This document shows, one piece after another, positions 33,879 through 43,696 of a DNA stretch of 64,000 nucleotides. Source of the stretch: Solwaraspora sp. WMMD792 (GTDB lineage: Bacteria; Actinomycetota; Actinomycetes; Mycobacteriales; Micromonosporaceae); the NCBI RefSeq assembly GCF_029626105.1, contig NZ_JARUBH010000009.1, positions 4,960,001 through 5,024,000 of the forward strand, written 5' to 3'. Position numbers and translations under genes: made by a program. The notes under the pieces were generated by a model. The model searched no databases and had not been told where the DNA came from. It was given only the letters and a program-made list of their open reading frames with translations. Each line of letters starts with the position of its first letter. Positions within the stretch are counted from its first letter, which is position 1.

Positions 33879-36458
33879 ATGACGCAGCCGCCCGGTCATC
33901 CCGGCTATCCGTATCCCGGTCAGCCCTACCCGATGCCGCCGCCGTACCCGATGCAGCCGCCCGCTGCCGGGCCGCCGCCGGCCAGCGTGTGGCCGACGGT
34001 CGCCGCAGTGGCGATCGCGATCTGGTCGGTCGGTGTGACGGTGTTCGCGCAGACCGGCGGCTGGCTGACCGACCAGGTCCTGCTGGCCAGTGGGCTGCCC
34101 ACCCCGGCGGTGGTCTGGCCGCTGATCGCATTCGGCAACGCACTGCTGGTCGGCGTACCCACCATGCTGCTGGCGCTGGTGCCCCGGTCACCGGCCGTGC
34201 GGGCGACCGGCCGGGCCTGGCTGGTCGCCGCGTTCGCCCTCGCCGGTTTCGGGCTGCTGCGGGCCGTACCGACCGTCCACCACGAGCTGTACCTGGCCGC
34301 GCTCACCGCGCTCGCCGCCGGCGGCGCCGCCGGGCTGCGGGCGCTGCGGCGCCGGGCCGAGCCGAGCGAGGCCGAGCCAGCTCAGGCCGAGCCAGCTCAG
34401 GCCGAGCCAGCTCAGGCCGAGCCGGCTCAGCCCGGCCAGGCCGAGCCAGGTCAGGTTCAGTCAGCTCAGGCCGAGCCAGGTCCGGTTCAGCAGGGCAAGG
34501 CGGACCGGACGGCCGCTGTCCTGATCGCCGTCGCGGCCGGGCTGGTCATGCTGCTGCCCTGGTTGTGGGTCGGTGCGCTGGGCGGCGCGGTGGAGACGGC
34601 ACTCGCCGTCGCCGCAGCGGCCGCGATCGGCTGGTACGCCGCCGAACTGCTGCCCCGCCGGTTCTGGACGGCGATCGGCGCCGGTCCGCAGGGGCGTTCA
34701 GCGGTGCGCACCATCCTGCTCGGCGGGACGGTGGCCGGAGTCGGGCTGCTGCTGCTCGCCGCTGGCGTCGGCCAGCCCGGCGGGCAGCTGGCCGCGATCC
34801 TGGTGCTGCCCCCGATCGGGTACGCGGCCGCGGCGATCGGCTGGGCCGCCGACCGGTCCAGCGCGCCGGTCGGCGTACTGGCCGGGCTGTCCGTCGCCGG
34901 ACCGCTGGCCCTGCTCGACCCGGAAGAGGTCTCGCTGCTCCTGGCCATCGGCCGTGACCTGCCGTTCTGGGCGGCGGTCGGTGCCGGCGTCGGGCTGGCC
35001 CTGGCGCTCGCGTTGGGCCTCGGACTCGGCTTCGGTCTCGGTTGGCGGCGGGCGGGTCGACCGCCACGGCTGGCGGGTCGACCACTGCGGTCGGTGGCGG
35101 CGGCCACCGTCGCGGCGCTGGCGGTGGCCGGGGGCGCCGTGCACCTCGCCGTCGGGCAGCCGGGGCTGCACGGCGAACGGCTGTTCGTGATGCTGCGGGA
35201 ACAGGCCGATCTGTCCGACGTGCCGCGCGGCACCGGACCGCAGGCCCGCGACGAACGGGTCCGCACGGTCTTCCAACGGCTGGTCGACACCGCCGAGGCC
35301 AGCCAGGCCGACCTGCGCGACGATCTGGACCGGTGGGGGCTGTCCTACACGCCGTACTACCTGGTCAACGCGATCGAGGTGGACGCCGGGCCGGCGCTGC
35401 GGCCCTGGCTGACCCGGCGGGACGACGTCGACCGGGTGCTGATCAGTCAGCAACTGCGGCCGCTGCCGGCCACGGTCGAGCCCGAACGGGGCGAGCAGCC
35501 CGCTCCGCGTACCCCGCCGTGGAACATCACCATGCTCGGTGCCGAACGGGTCTGGACGGAGCTCGGCGTCGACGGCGCCGGCATCGTGGTCGGCGCCTCG
35601 GACTCCGGGGTGGACGGCGAGCATCCGGCGCTGGCGGACGGGTTCCGGGGCGGCGACGACTCCTGGTTCGACCCGTGGAACGGCACCGGTACGCCGACCG
35701 ACAACAACGGACACGGCACCCACACGCTCGGCTCGGCCGTCGGCGACACCTCGATCGGGGTCGCGCCGGGCGCGTCCTGGGTCGGCTGTGTCAACCTGGA
35801 CCGCAACCTCGGCAACCCGGCACGCTACCTGGACTGCCTGCAGTTCATGCTGGCCCCGTTCCCGACCGGGGGCGACCCGTTCGCCGACGGGCGACCGGAA
35901 CGCGCTCCGCACGTGCTGACCAACTCCTGGGGCTGCCCCGAGCTGGAAGGCTGCGACCTGAGTTCGCTGCGACCGGCCACCGAGGCGCTGGCCGCCGCCG
36001 GGCTGATGATGGTGGCCGCCGCCGGCAACACCGGCCCGTTCTGCAGCTCGGTCGACGACCCGCCGGCCCCGTACACCGATGTGCTGACCGTCGGCGCGGT
36101 GGACGCCGACCGGGAGGTCACCGACTTCTCCAGCCGGGGCCCGGCGCCGGACGGCACCGTCAAACCGGACCTGGTGGCACCGGGCGCCGACGTGCTGTCG
36201 GCGATGCCCGGCGGCGGGTACGCGGCGCTGGACGGTACGTCGATGGCGACCCCGCAGGTGGCCGGGGTGGTGGCGCTGCTTTGGTCGGCGCGACCGGAGC
36301 TGATCGGTGATCTGGACGGCACGGCGCGGATCCTGCGGCAGACCGCCGCCGAGGCCGGCACCGGGGGCGGTGACACCTGCGGCGATCCGGCGAACCTGAC
36401 CGGCGCCGGCCTGGTCGACGCCTACGCCGCGGTGCGGGCGGCGCAGGCCGCCGGTTAG
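33879..36458 (+). CDS. Membrane-anchored subtilisin-like serine protease (S8)
   Basis: 859 residues. A Pro/Tyr-rich start (YPYPGQPYPMPPP) is followed by about ten hydrophobic segments (about 40-430), interrupted by a Gln/Glu/Ala/Pro linker of AEPAQ repeats. Then comes a long extracytoplasmic part with a prodomain-like region and the S8 domain. The catalytic triad is Asp575 (ASDSGVDG), His612 (NGHGTHT) and Ser788 (GTSMATPQ); the oxyanion region is AAAGNTGP. Subtilases with such a large membrane module are uncommon; the module may sense or tether. The ATG is 7 nt after TAGGGT (leaderless pattern). Confidence 0.92.
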   Translation: MTQPPGHPGYPYPGQPYPMPPPYPMQPPAAGPPPASVWPTVAAVAIAIWSVGVTVFAQTGGWLTDQVLLASGLPTPAVVWPLIAFGNALLVGVPTMLLALVPRSPAVRATGRAWLVAAFALAGFGLLRAVPTVHHELYLAALTALAAGGAAGLRALRRRAEPSEAEPAQAEPAQAEPAQAEPAQPGQAEPGQVQSAQAEPGPVQQGKADRTAAVLIAVAAGLVMLLPWLWVGALGGAVETALAVAAAAAIGWYAAELLPRRFWTAIGAGPQGRSAVRTILLGGTVAGVGLLLLAAGVGQPGGQLAAILVLPPIGYAAAAIGWAADRSSAPVGVLAGLSVAGPLALLDPEEVSLLLAIGRDLPFWAAVGAGVGLALALALGLGLGFGLGWRRAGRPPRLAGRPLRSVAAATVAALAVAGGAVHLAVGQPGLHGERLFVMLREQADLSDVPRGTGPQARDERVRTVFQRLVDTAEASQADLRDDLDRWGLSYTPYYLVNAIEVDAGPALRPWLTRRDDVDRVLISQQLRPLPATVEPERGEQPAPRTPPWNITMLGAERVWTELGVDGAGIVVGASDSGVDGEHPALADGFRGGDDSWFDPWNGTGTPTDNNGHGTHTLGSAVGDTSIGVAPGASWVGCVNLDRNLGNPARYLDCLQFMLAPFPTGGDPFADGRPERAPHVLTNSWGCPELEGCDLSSLRPATEALAAAGLMMVAAAGNTGPFCSSVDDPPAPYTDVLTVGAVDADREVTDFSSRGPAPDGTVKPDLVAPGADVLSAMPGGGYAALDGTSMATPQVAGVVALLWSARPELIGDLDGTARILRQTAAEAGTGGGDTCGDPANLTGAGLVDAYAAVRAAQAAG
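34371..34430. repeat. 15-bp in-frame tandem repeat, 4 copies
   Basis: Unit GCCGAGCCAGCTCAG encodes AEPAQ. It forms the linker between two groups of membrane segments in the subtilase and continues as degenerate copies to about 34495. Confidence 0.9.
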
Positions 36459-36621
36459 CCTCGGCGCACTGATATTTTCCGCTGTCCGCGCCTGGCTGTC
36501 TGCCGCCGTCAGGCGCGATGGCCACCTGCTGCGTGCTCGCCCGCCGGCTGCACAGAGTCGCGGGGACCCCACCGGGGCCCGACAGATACGTACATGGGGC
36601 AGTCGCATCGCCGGGCGCCGG

Positions 36622-37212
36622 CTAGCGGAACTGACTCTGGTAGCGCAGCCAGCCCTCGTCGAGGAGCCGGAACCCTGCGTCGATGACGGACTCCGGGTTG
36701 GCTGCCCGGGTCGCGCTCAGCTGTATCTGCAGGGCGAAGCGGACGTAGAAGCGGATCTCGTCGCTGGGCTCGGCGAGCCCGAACTCCGTGGTGATCGCGG
36801 CGATCAACGCGTCTTCGTGGCGGAACCACATGCGTTCGGCGTACTCGACGAGGGCGGGTGTCTGTTCCATGAGGACGAGGAGCGACCGTGCGGGTTCGGA
36901 TCCGAGCGCGGTGATCTCCGCGAGGTAGTGCGCCTTGAGCGCGGCGGAGATCGAGGTCCCCGGCGGCCGGTCAGCCACTGCCGCGACGAGCCGGTCGTGT
37001 CGCAGGTCCTCGTCACCGAACGCGAGGGCCTCCTTGTGCGGGAAGTGTGTGAAGACGGTGGTTGGCGACACATCCGCCCGGTCGGCGATTTCGCGGACGC
37101 TCACCGCGTCGAACCCTCGTTCCAGGAACAGTTCGTGGGCGGCCTGCACGATCGATGCCCGGGTCGCTGCCTTCTTCCGCTCCCGTCGCCCGGTTCGCTG
37201 CCCCTCGCTCAT
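36622..37212 (-). CDS. TetR family transcriptional regulator
   Basis: 196 residues. The N-terminal TetR HTH covers about 10-57: RASIVQAAHELFLERGFDAVSVREIADRADVSPTTVFTHFPHKEALAF. The C-terminal helical domain should bind the inducer. It is divergent from the DUF998 membrane protein gene, and an interrupted palindrome lies between them. It therefore probably represses itself and the membrane protein. Confidence 0.93.
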   Translation of the reverse strand: MSEGQRTGRRERKKAATRASIVQAAHELFLERGFDAVSVREIADRADVSPTTVFTHFPHKEALAFGDEDLRHDRLVAAVADRPPGTSISAALKAHYLAEITALGSEPARSLLVLMEQTPALVEYAERMWFRHEDALIAAITTEFGLAEPSDEIRFYVRFALQIQLSATRAANPESVIDAGFRLLDEGWLRYQSQFR

Positions 37213-37248
37213 GCCGACAGAGTACTGGACCTGTTCGCTAGATGCATT

Positions 37249-37283
37249 GACTCCATAACTGATCTTGATACAGTATTGGAGTC
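37249..37283. promoter_or_regulatory. Interrupted palindrome, probable TetR operator
   Basis: GACTCCA at 37249-37255 and TGGAGTC at 37277-37283 are arranged symmetrically, with partial symmetry (AACTG/CAGT) inside. It is AT-rich and lies 37 nt before the TetR start and 67 nt before the divergent gene. Confidence 0.75.
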
Positions 37284-37349
37284 ACACCGGAGATTGACCG
37301 ACGGGACCGACACATGCGGCGGGAAGCCGGGAGAGAAGGAACCTTGAAC

Positions 37350-38039
37350 GTGACCCCCGTCCGGGTGGACGCTCGGCAGAGGCAAAACTCCGCTGCCGGC
37401 ATCGTGCTCATCGCCGGAGGGCTGGCTTTCTTCATCGCCGAGCTCATCGCCGCGGCGGCATGGACGGATCCCCCCTACAGCTACACCTACCACTACATCA
37501 GCAACCTCGGAGTGCACGGCCCCACGGAGGGATTCGGGCAGCTCATGCACTCGCCGCTGGCCTGGGTCATGAACACCGGATTCTTCCTGTTCGGGATCGT
37601 CCTGTTCTGCGGCACCGCCATGCTCCCAGGCATGCACGGCCTGCGCGGCTGGACAGTGCGCGCGGTGGCCTTCCTGATGGCCGCCGGCGGCGTCCTGCTG
37701 GCCTTCTTCCCAGGAACCGGCGAGACACCCGACAGCGGTGCCATCGACTTTCACTCGGTGGGCGCCCTGCTCGGCATCGTCAGCGGTAACGTACTGATCA
37801 TCATCCTCGGGCGAGCGCACCGACAGGCCGGAATCGCTGCCGCCACCGGCCGGGCCATGACCGTCCTCGGCGTCTTCGGTCTTCTGTCGCTGGTCGGCTT
37901 CCTGGCCATCGCCGGCTCATCGGCCAGCCTGATCGGCCTGGTCGAACGCTGCGCGGTCTATCCCCTGCTGGTCGGATTCATCTGCGCCGGCAAGTCCATC
38001 AAGGATGGCAACGGGCGGTCGCCGGCTGGCCACGCGTGA
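37350..38039 (+). CDS. DUF998-type membrane protein
   Basis: 229 residues, six hydrophobic segments. SYTYHYISNLGVHGP and the following helices match the DUF998 pattern. The GTG at 37350 is preferred, with GAAGGA 9 nt upstream; TTG at 37344 and ATG at 37314 are alternatives. Function unknown. It is probably controlled by the divergent TetR. Confidence 0.83.
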   Translation: MTPVRVDARQRQNSAAGIVLIAGGLAFFIAELIAAAAWTDPPYSYTYHYISNLGVHGPTEGFGQLMHSPLAWVMNTGFFLFGIVLFCGTAMLPGMHGLRGWTVRAVAFLMAAGGVLLAFFPGTGETPDSGAIDFHSVGALLGIVSGNVLIIILGRAHRQAGIAAATGRAMTVLGVFGLLSLVGFLAIAGSSASLIGLVERCAVYPLLVGFICAGKSIKDGNGRSPAGHA

Positions 38040-38223
38040 AACGGCGGCGACTCGAACCCGCGACAGACACCCACGGGCGGAAGATCAGACGCGCGCTCAT
38101 CGGCACGACAAGGCGCCGGGTCCGACGGGGTTTCGGAACCTCCGCGCGACCAGCACCCCGCCAAGAAGGGCACCAAGCCCCGCCGCACGGGTCGAAGCGC
38201 AAGTCAAATTAGGGTGGGCGGTC

Positions 38224-39180
38224 GTGGAACAGGAGTTCGCCATCGAGGAACTGTCCGAGCGGCACCGGCCGGCCGTCGTGGCGCTCTGCCGCGCCGCGCT
38301 CGATCTGCCGGAAGACGCCGCCGAGGCGGAGCAGATCGTCACCAGACTGCACGGGCCGGTCGTCCCCGATCATCCGTCGGGGGTGGGGCCGCGGCAGACG
38401 ATCGGTCTGGTCGCCGTCGTCGACGAAACGGTACGCGGGGTCGTGCTCGGCTCGGTCGCGCACCGGGACCCGTCGGTCGGTCACGTGGACCTGATCGCGG
38501 TGGATCCGCAGTGGCGTCGACAGGGTCTGGGGCGGGCGTTGCTCGGCCGGGCGGAAAGCGCGCTGGCGGCCCGGGGCGCCGGTGAGGTGCTGTTGGCCGG
38601 CAATCCGCCGTACTACGCCTGGCCGGGGGTGGACGTGCGCTACACGCCGGCGGTCTGCCTGGCGATGGCGCTCGGCTACCTGCAGGACCGGACCGCGTGG
38701 AACATGACGGCCGACCTGGCGTCCGCCGGGTCCCCGGCGTTGCGGGACACCGCCGACGCGCAGCGCCGCCTGGCGCAGGCCGGGATCACCGTACGGCGGG
38801 CCGACGGCGACGACGTCGCGGCGCTGGTGGCGTTCACCCAGGCGACGTTCGGCGACGCGTGGGCGGCCGAAGTGGCGCATTCGGTGGGCCGGCCCGACGC
38901 CGGCTGCCACCTGGCGGTCCGTACCGGCGATCCGGGTGAGGTGCTGGGCTTCGCGGCGTACGGGTCGTCGCGGCCGAGCTGGTTCGGGCCGATGGGTACG
39001 GCCCCGACCGCGCAGGGGCTCGGTATCGGGGCGATCCTGTTGCGGCGCTGTCTGCGGGACCTGGCGGAGGCCGGCCATCAGCGGGTCGAGATCGGCTGGG
39101 TGGGCCCGGTGCCGTTCTACGCCTCGGCGGCGGGTGCCCGCATCGAGCGGGTCTTCTTCTTGTATCGCAAGCAGCTCTGA
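38224..39180 (+). CDS. Double GNAT-domain N-acetyltransferase
   Basis: 318 residues in two GNAT halves. The first has VDLIAVDPQWRRQGLGRALLGRAE; the second has MGTAPTAQGLGIGAILLRRCLRDL and VGPVPFYASAAGARIERVFFLYRKQL. The substrate is unknown. The two-domain build resembles MshD but the motifs differ. The GTG at 38224 lies 8 nt after TAGGGT, and the open frame upstream of it has no conserved content. Confidence 0.82.
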   Translation: MEQEFAIEELSERHRPAVVALCRAALDLPEDAAEAEQIVTRLHGPVVPDHPSGVGPRQTIGLVAVVDETVRGVVLGSVAHRDPSVGHVDLIAVDPQWRRQGLGRALLGRAESALAARGAGEVLLAGNPPYYAWPGVDVRYTPAVCLAMALGYLQDRTAWNMTADLASAGSPALRDTADAQRRLAQAGITVRRADGDDVAALVAFTQATFGDAWAAEVAHSVGRPDAGCHLAVRTGDPGEVLGFAAYGSSRPSWFGPMGTAPTAQGLGIGAILLRRCLRDLAEAGHQRVEIGWVGPVPFYASAAGARIERVFFLYRKQL

Positions 39181-39213
39181 CCGGCCTCGAACAGCTCACC
39201 GGCCTCGCGTATG

Positions 39214-39255
39214 CCGCAGGGGCGGTCACCGGCGAACCGGTGACCGCCCCTGCGG
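39214..39255. terminator. Bidirectional hairpin between GNAT gene and groEL
   Basis: A perfect 19-bp stem (CCGCAGGGGCGGTCACCGG with its complement) around a CGAA loop. It lies in the convergent gap, 34 nt after the GNAT stop and 56 nt after the groEL stop. It has no T-tract. Confidence 0.85.
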
Positions 39256-39310
39256 TCCGTACTCGTGTCGCGCGTCGCGTTGACGCGCGGCGCGGACGAT
39301 CGAGCTGGAC

Positions 39311-40996
<1,686 letters not shown>

Positions 40997-41126
40997 CTAC
41001 GCACCTTCGGACGTCACTACCTGGCGACAGTGACGTCCGCCGGCCGGGCCGGATAGCCCGCGACGACCGGCCATCTCCGTCACCCCGCGAAGCGGGACGA
41101 CGGCGGTGGCCCCACCGCCCCGACCT

Positions 41127-41153
41127 TTGGCACTCCCGGTTGGCGAGTGCCAA
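41127..41153 (-). promoter_or_regulatory. CIRCE element 1 (HrcA operator)
   Basis: Perfect TTGGCACTC-N9-GAGTGCCAA. It lies just downstream of the predicted groEL -10 box. Confidence 0.95.
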
Positions 41154-41157
41154 TCCT

Positions 41158-41186
41158 TGTTTAGCACTCTCCCCTGTCGAGTGCAA
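41158..41186 (-). promoter_or_regulatory. groEL promoter
   Basis: On the minus strand, TTGCAC (-35, 41181-41186) and TAAACA (-10, 41158-41163) are separated by exactly 17 nt. CIRCE element 2 covers the spacer. The untranslated leader would be about 215-220 nt. Confidence 0.8.
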
Positions 41187-41187
41187 G
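41161..41187 (-). promoter_or_regulatory. CIRCE element 2 (HrcA operator)
   Basis: TTAGCACTC-N9-GAGTGCAAG keeps the GCACTC/GAGTGC core and differs in the outer bases. It overlaps the -35 to -10 region, so HrcA binding would block RNA polymerase. Confidence 0.93.
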
Positions 41188-41348
41188 CGAACAGCAACTT
41201 GCCGCCCGACGTACCCCTTCGGGCCGCACGGCCGCCGACGGCGGTCACGGTCAAGATCAGGTGGGCAGGGCCCGCACAGCGGGCCCGGCGCGGGTAGGCA
41301 GGATCGCCGGCCGGCGAGACGACCGGTCGCCGGGTGGCGAGACGATGA

Positions 41349-41382
41349 AAGGCGCCGGCTCCACGAGGAGAACCGACGCCTT
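41349..41382 (-). terminator. Probable terminator downstream of the cold-shock gene
   Basis: On the minus strand AAGGCGTCGG pairs with CCGGCGCCTT (one G-U), loop about 14 nt, followed by TTTC. It lies about 115 nt after the csp stop. The rest of 41188-41498 holds only short direct repeats (for example a 21-nt repeat around 41463-41500) and no gene. Confidence 0.55.
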
Positions 41383-41498
41383 GCGGGTACGCAGACTTGT
41401 GTCGACTTATCGGATACGCCGCCGTCCGGTCGGGCGGCCGCACCGACCACCGGACGTGCAGTTGGCCAGCAGGGTGACCGGGCTGGCCAGCAGGGTGA

Positions 41499-41702
41499 CT
41501 AGGCGATGACCCGGACCCTCTCCGCCTGAGGACCCTTCTGCCCCTGAGCGATCTCGAACTCGACGCGCTGCCCGTCGTCGAGCGCCTTGTAGCCGTCCAT
41601 CTCGATGGCGGAGAAGTGGACGAAGACGTCCTGACCCCCGTCGACCGCGATGAAACCGTAGCCCTTCTCGCTGTTGAACCACTTCACGGTGCCCTGCGCC
41701 AC
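41499..41702 (-). CDS. Cold-shock domain protein (CspA family)
   Basis: 67 residues, one OB-fold cold-shock domain. RNP1 KGYGFI and RNP2 VFVHF are intact, and the opening [13 protein letters not shown] is canonical. It binds single-stranded RNA/DNA as a chaperone. The GTG at 41702 is chosen because AGGAAG lies about 6 nt before it and the protein then has the family length; an ATG at 41717 would add five residues. Confidence 0.95.
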   Translation of the reverse strand: MAQGTVKWFNSEKGYGFIAVDGGQDVFVHFSAIEMDGYKALDDGQRVEFEIAQGQKGPQAERVRVIA

Positions 41703-41917
41703 GGTGCACTTCCTCACTTCTGTCGTGCCGGGCCTCTGCCGGCCCTCTGACCGGCGTGTTCGCCGGCCGGAGCCACCGATCGGGACTCCCGTGCGGGTTG
41801 CCCGAGTACAGCAGCCGGAATCGCACGCTACACGAGGTCTGACGGCACCGCACTATCCCAAAAGGGGACATTAACCCCCAGTCAAGTCTCTCTGGCACCA
41901 CATTTCGTTGACCACGT

Positions 41918-42865
41918 GTGTCCCGTACACCGCAGAACGTGAAGCCCGGACGGCATCGCGCACCTGGCAGCCGGGCCGTCCGACGGTCGGACCGCACCGC
42001 GCCCCGACACGACCGCGTCCGCCAACGCCACCCGGCGGCCGCCGCCGTCGGGCTGCTCATCGTGCTGTCGGCGTTCACCGGCGGCCTGCCCGGGGACGCC
42101 GGCAAACCACCGCCGCGCGAGCCGGGCTGGACCGTCGCCGACCCTGACCACGACCACCAGCAGCGCAGCGTGTTGCTGCGCACCGGCCCGGTGCCGACAC
42201 CGACCGACGGATTCTTCTCCTGGGCGGCGCTGAACCGGCGTACCGGGTTGATCACCGGGTCGCCGAACTTCGCCGCGCAGAGCGACACCATGTCGTTGAT
42301 CAAGGTGTGGCTGGCCGCCGACGACCTGCGCCGCGCCGACGAACAGGGCCACATGCTCCGGACACCTCAGCTGGCCCAACTGTCGTCGATCATCCGGGAC
42401 AGCGACAATCCCGGCGCGGACGCCACCTTCGACCGGGTCGGTGGCCGGGAGTCCATCGAGCGGATGGTACGGCTCTGCGGACTGACCGACTCGGCCCCGG
42501 AGCGCGACCGGTGGAGCAACACGGTCGTCTCCGCCCGCGATCTGACCAGGCTGGGGCGCTGCCTCGCCGACGGACGGGCAGCCGGGCCGCAGTGGACGCC
42601 GTGGCTGCTGTCCGAGATGCGCGCCGTCCGTGGTGAGGGCGACTTCGGCCCACGGGACGCGCTCACCCCCGAGTACGCGGCCACCATCGCCATCAAGAAC
42701 GGCTGGCTGCTGCGCGACGAGGACGGGCTCTGGCACGTCAGCTGCCTCGCGATCGGGGAGACCTGGGTGATCGGTGCGCTGGCCCGCTACCCGGGGCGGC
42801 ACGGGCTCGACCACGGCGTCGACTACTGCCGGCAACTCGGCACCGCCCTGCTGCTGGTGGCGTGA
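41918..42865 (+). CDS. Serine hydrolase of class A beta-lactamase fold
   Basis: 315 residues. A basic N-terminus of about 40 residues and a hydrophobic segment (AAAVGLLIVLSAFTG) precede the extracytoplasmic domain. Active-site-like motifs appear in order: SLIK (SxxK), SDNPGA (SDN) and IKNG in place of KTG. The Glu166 loop of true class A beta-lactamases is not evident, so a penicillin-binding or repair role is as likely as resistance. The GTG start is uncertain because two GTGs overlap at 41916-41920. Confidence 0.72.
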   Translation: MSRTPQNVKPGRHRAPGSRAVRRSDRTAPRHDRVRQRHPAAAAVGLLIVLSAFTGGLPGDAGKPPPREPGWTVADPDHDHQQRSVLLRTGPVPTPTDGFFSWAALNRRTGLITGSPNFAAQSDTMSLIKVWLAADDLRRADEQGHMLRTPQLAQLSSIIRDSDNPGADATFDRVGGRESIERMVRLCGLTDSAPERDRWSNTVVSARDLTRLGRCLADGRAAGPQWTPWLLSEMRAVRGEGDFGPRDALTPEYAATIAIKNGWLLRDEDGLWHVSCLAIGETWVIGALARYPGRHGLDHGVDYCRQLGTALLLVA

Positions 42866-42978
42866 CCCCGTTGCCGGCGAGGGCACGACCGTCTGCGGCT
42901 GGTGGCGTGACCGGTGCGGGCCGGGCCGAAGGCGGGATTCCGGTTGTCGGCCAAGCCGAGCCGGGCGAGCATGCCGGC

Positions 42979-43611
42979 ATGGGAACTGGGACCGACACCG
43001 ACCACGTCGTACCGCCGGTAGCCGCGGTCCGGCGGATCCGGGCCGACGACGCCGCCCGGATGCGCGCGCTGCGGCTGGAGATGCTCGCCGATTCGCCGCT
43101 GGCGTTCATCGAACGGCTCGCCGACGCGGCGGCCCGCCCGCTGCACGAGTACGCAGAGCGGGCGGCCCGGTCCGCCGTCGGTGACCTGATCGCCCAGTTC
43201 GTGGCCGAGACTGGGCCGGCGACCCCGCAAGCCGGGCGGACGGCGACCGGGCAAGCCGGGCGGACGGCGACCCCGCAAGCCGGGCGGACGGCGACCGAGC
43301 CGACGGCGGACCGGCGGTTCGTGGCGCACGCGGGAGCACACGTCTGGCGGGACGACCCGTCGGTGTCCGTCCTGTTCGCCGTCTACATCAGCCCGGCCTG
43401 GCGGGGCCGGAACCTGCTCGCCGAACTGGTCGACGCGGTCGCTGCCTGGTCACGTGCGGCTGGACGCCCGGAGCTGCTGCTGGAGGTGGTGGTCGGCAAC
43501 GACCGGGCGGTGCGGGCGTACCAGCGGCTCGGCTTCGCCGACACCGGCGTACGCCTGCCGCACCCGACCCGGTCGGACCTGACCGAGTTGCAGATGCGCC
43601 GGCCGGCGTGA
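42979..43611 (+). CDS. GNAT N-acetyltransferase with repeat insert
   Basis: 210 residues from the ATG at 42979; the open frame starts at 42862, so the start is uncertain. The GNAT fold begins RRIRADDAARMRALRLEMLADSPLAF and ends with VYISPAWRGRNLLAELVDAV and EVVVGNDRAVRAYQRLGFADTG. The loop after the second helix is expanded by QAGRTAT units, encoded by a tandem repeat. Substrate unknown. Confidence 0.78.
   Translation: MGTGTDTDHVVPPVAAVRRIRADDAARMRALRLEMLADSPLAFIERLADAAARPLHEYAERAARSAVGDLIAQFVAETGPATPQAGRTATGQAGRTATPQAGRTATEPTADRRFVAHAGAHVWRDDPSVSVLFAVYISPAWRGRNLLAELVDAVAAWSRAAGRPELLLEVVVGNDRAVRAYQRLGFADTGVRLPHPTRSDLTELQMRRPA
43221..43292. repeat. 24-bp in-frame tandem repeat, 3 copies
   Basis: Units start at 43221, 43245 and 43269 (GACCCCGCAAGCCGGGCGGA..., the second with GGG for CCC). 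They encode eight-residue QAGRTAT-type units inserted in the acetyltransferase. Confidence 0.9.
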
Positions 43612-43657
43612 CCGGCGGGCCGGCAGAAGCCGGCGCGGTAGCCGACCCGACACCGGG

Positions 43658-43690
43658 CCGGCACGGGAGCCGACCCGGCTCCCGTGCCGG
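43658..43690. terminator. Bidirectional hairpin between GNAT gene and paaN
   Basis: A perfect 14-bp stem CCGGCACGGGAGCC / GGCTCCCGTGCCGG with a 5-nt loop lies in the convergent gap, 6 nt after the paaN stop. It has no T-tract. Confidence 0.82.
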
Positions 43691-43696
43691 GCCGGG

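Noticed and set aside
38040-38110. tRNA-like 3' half on the minus strand (GCGGGTTCGAGTC block)
   Set aside because: The T-loop motif is present, but the T stem does not pair, no acceptor stem or anticodon arm can be built, and no CCA end fits.
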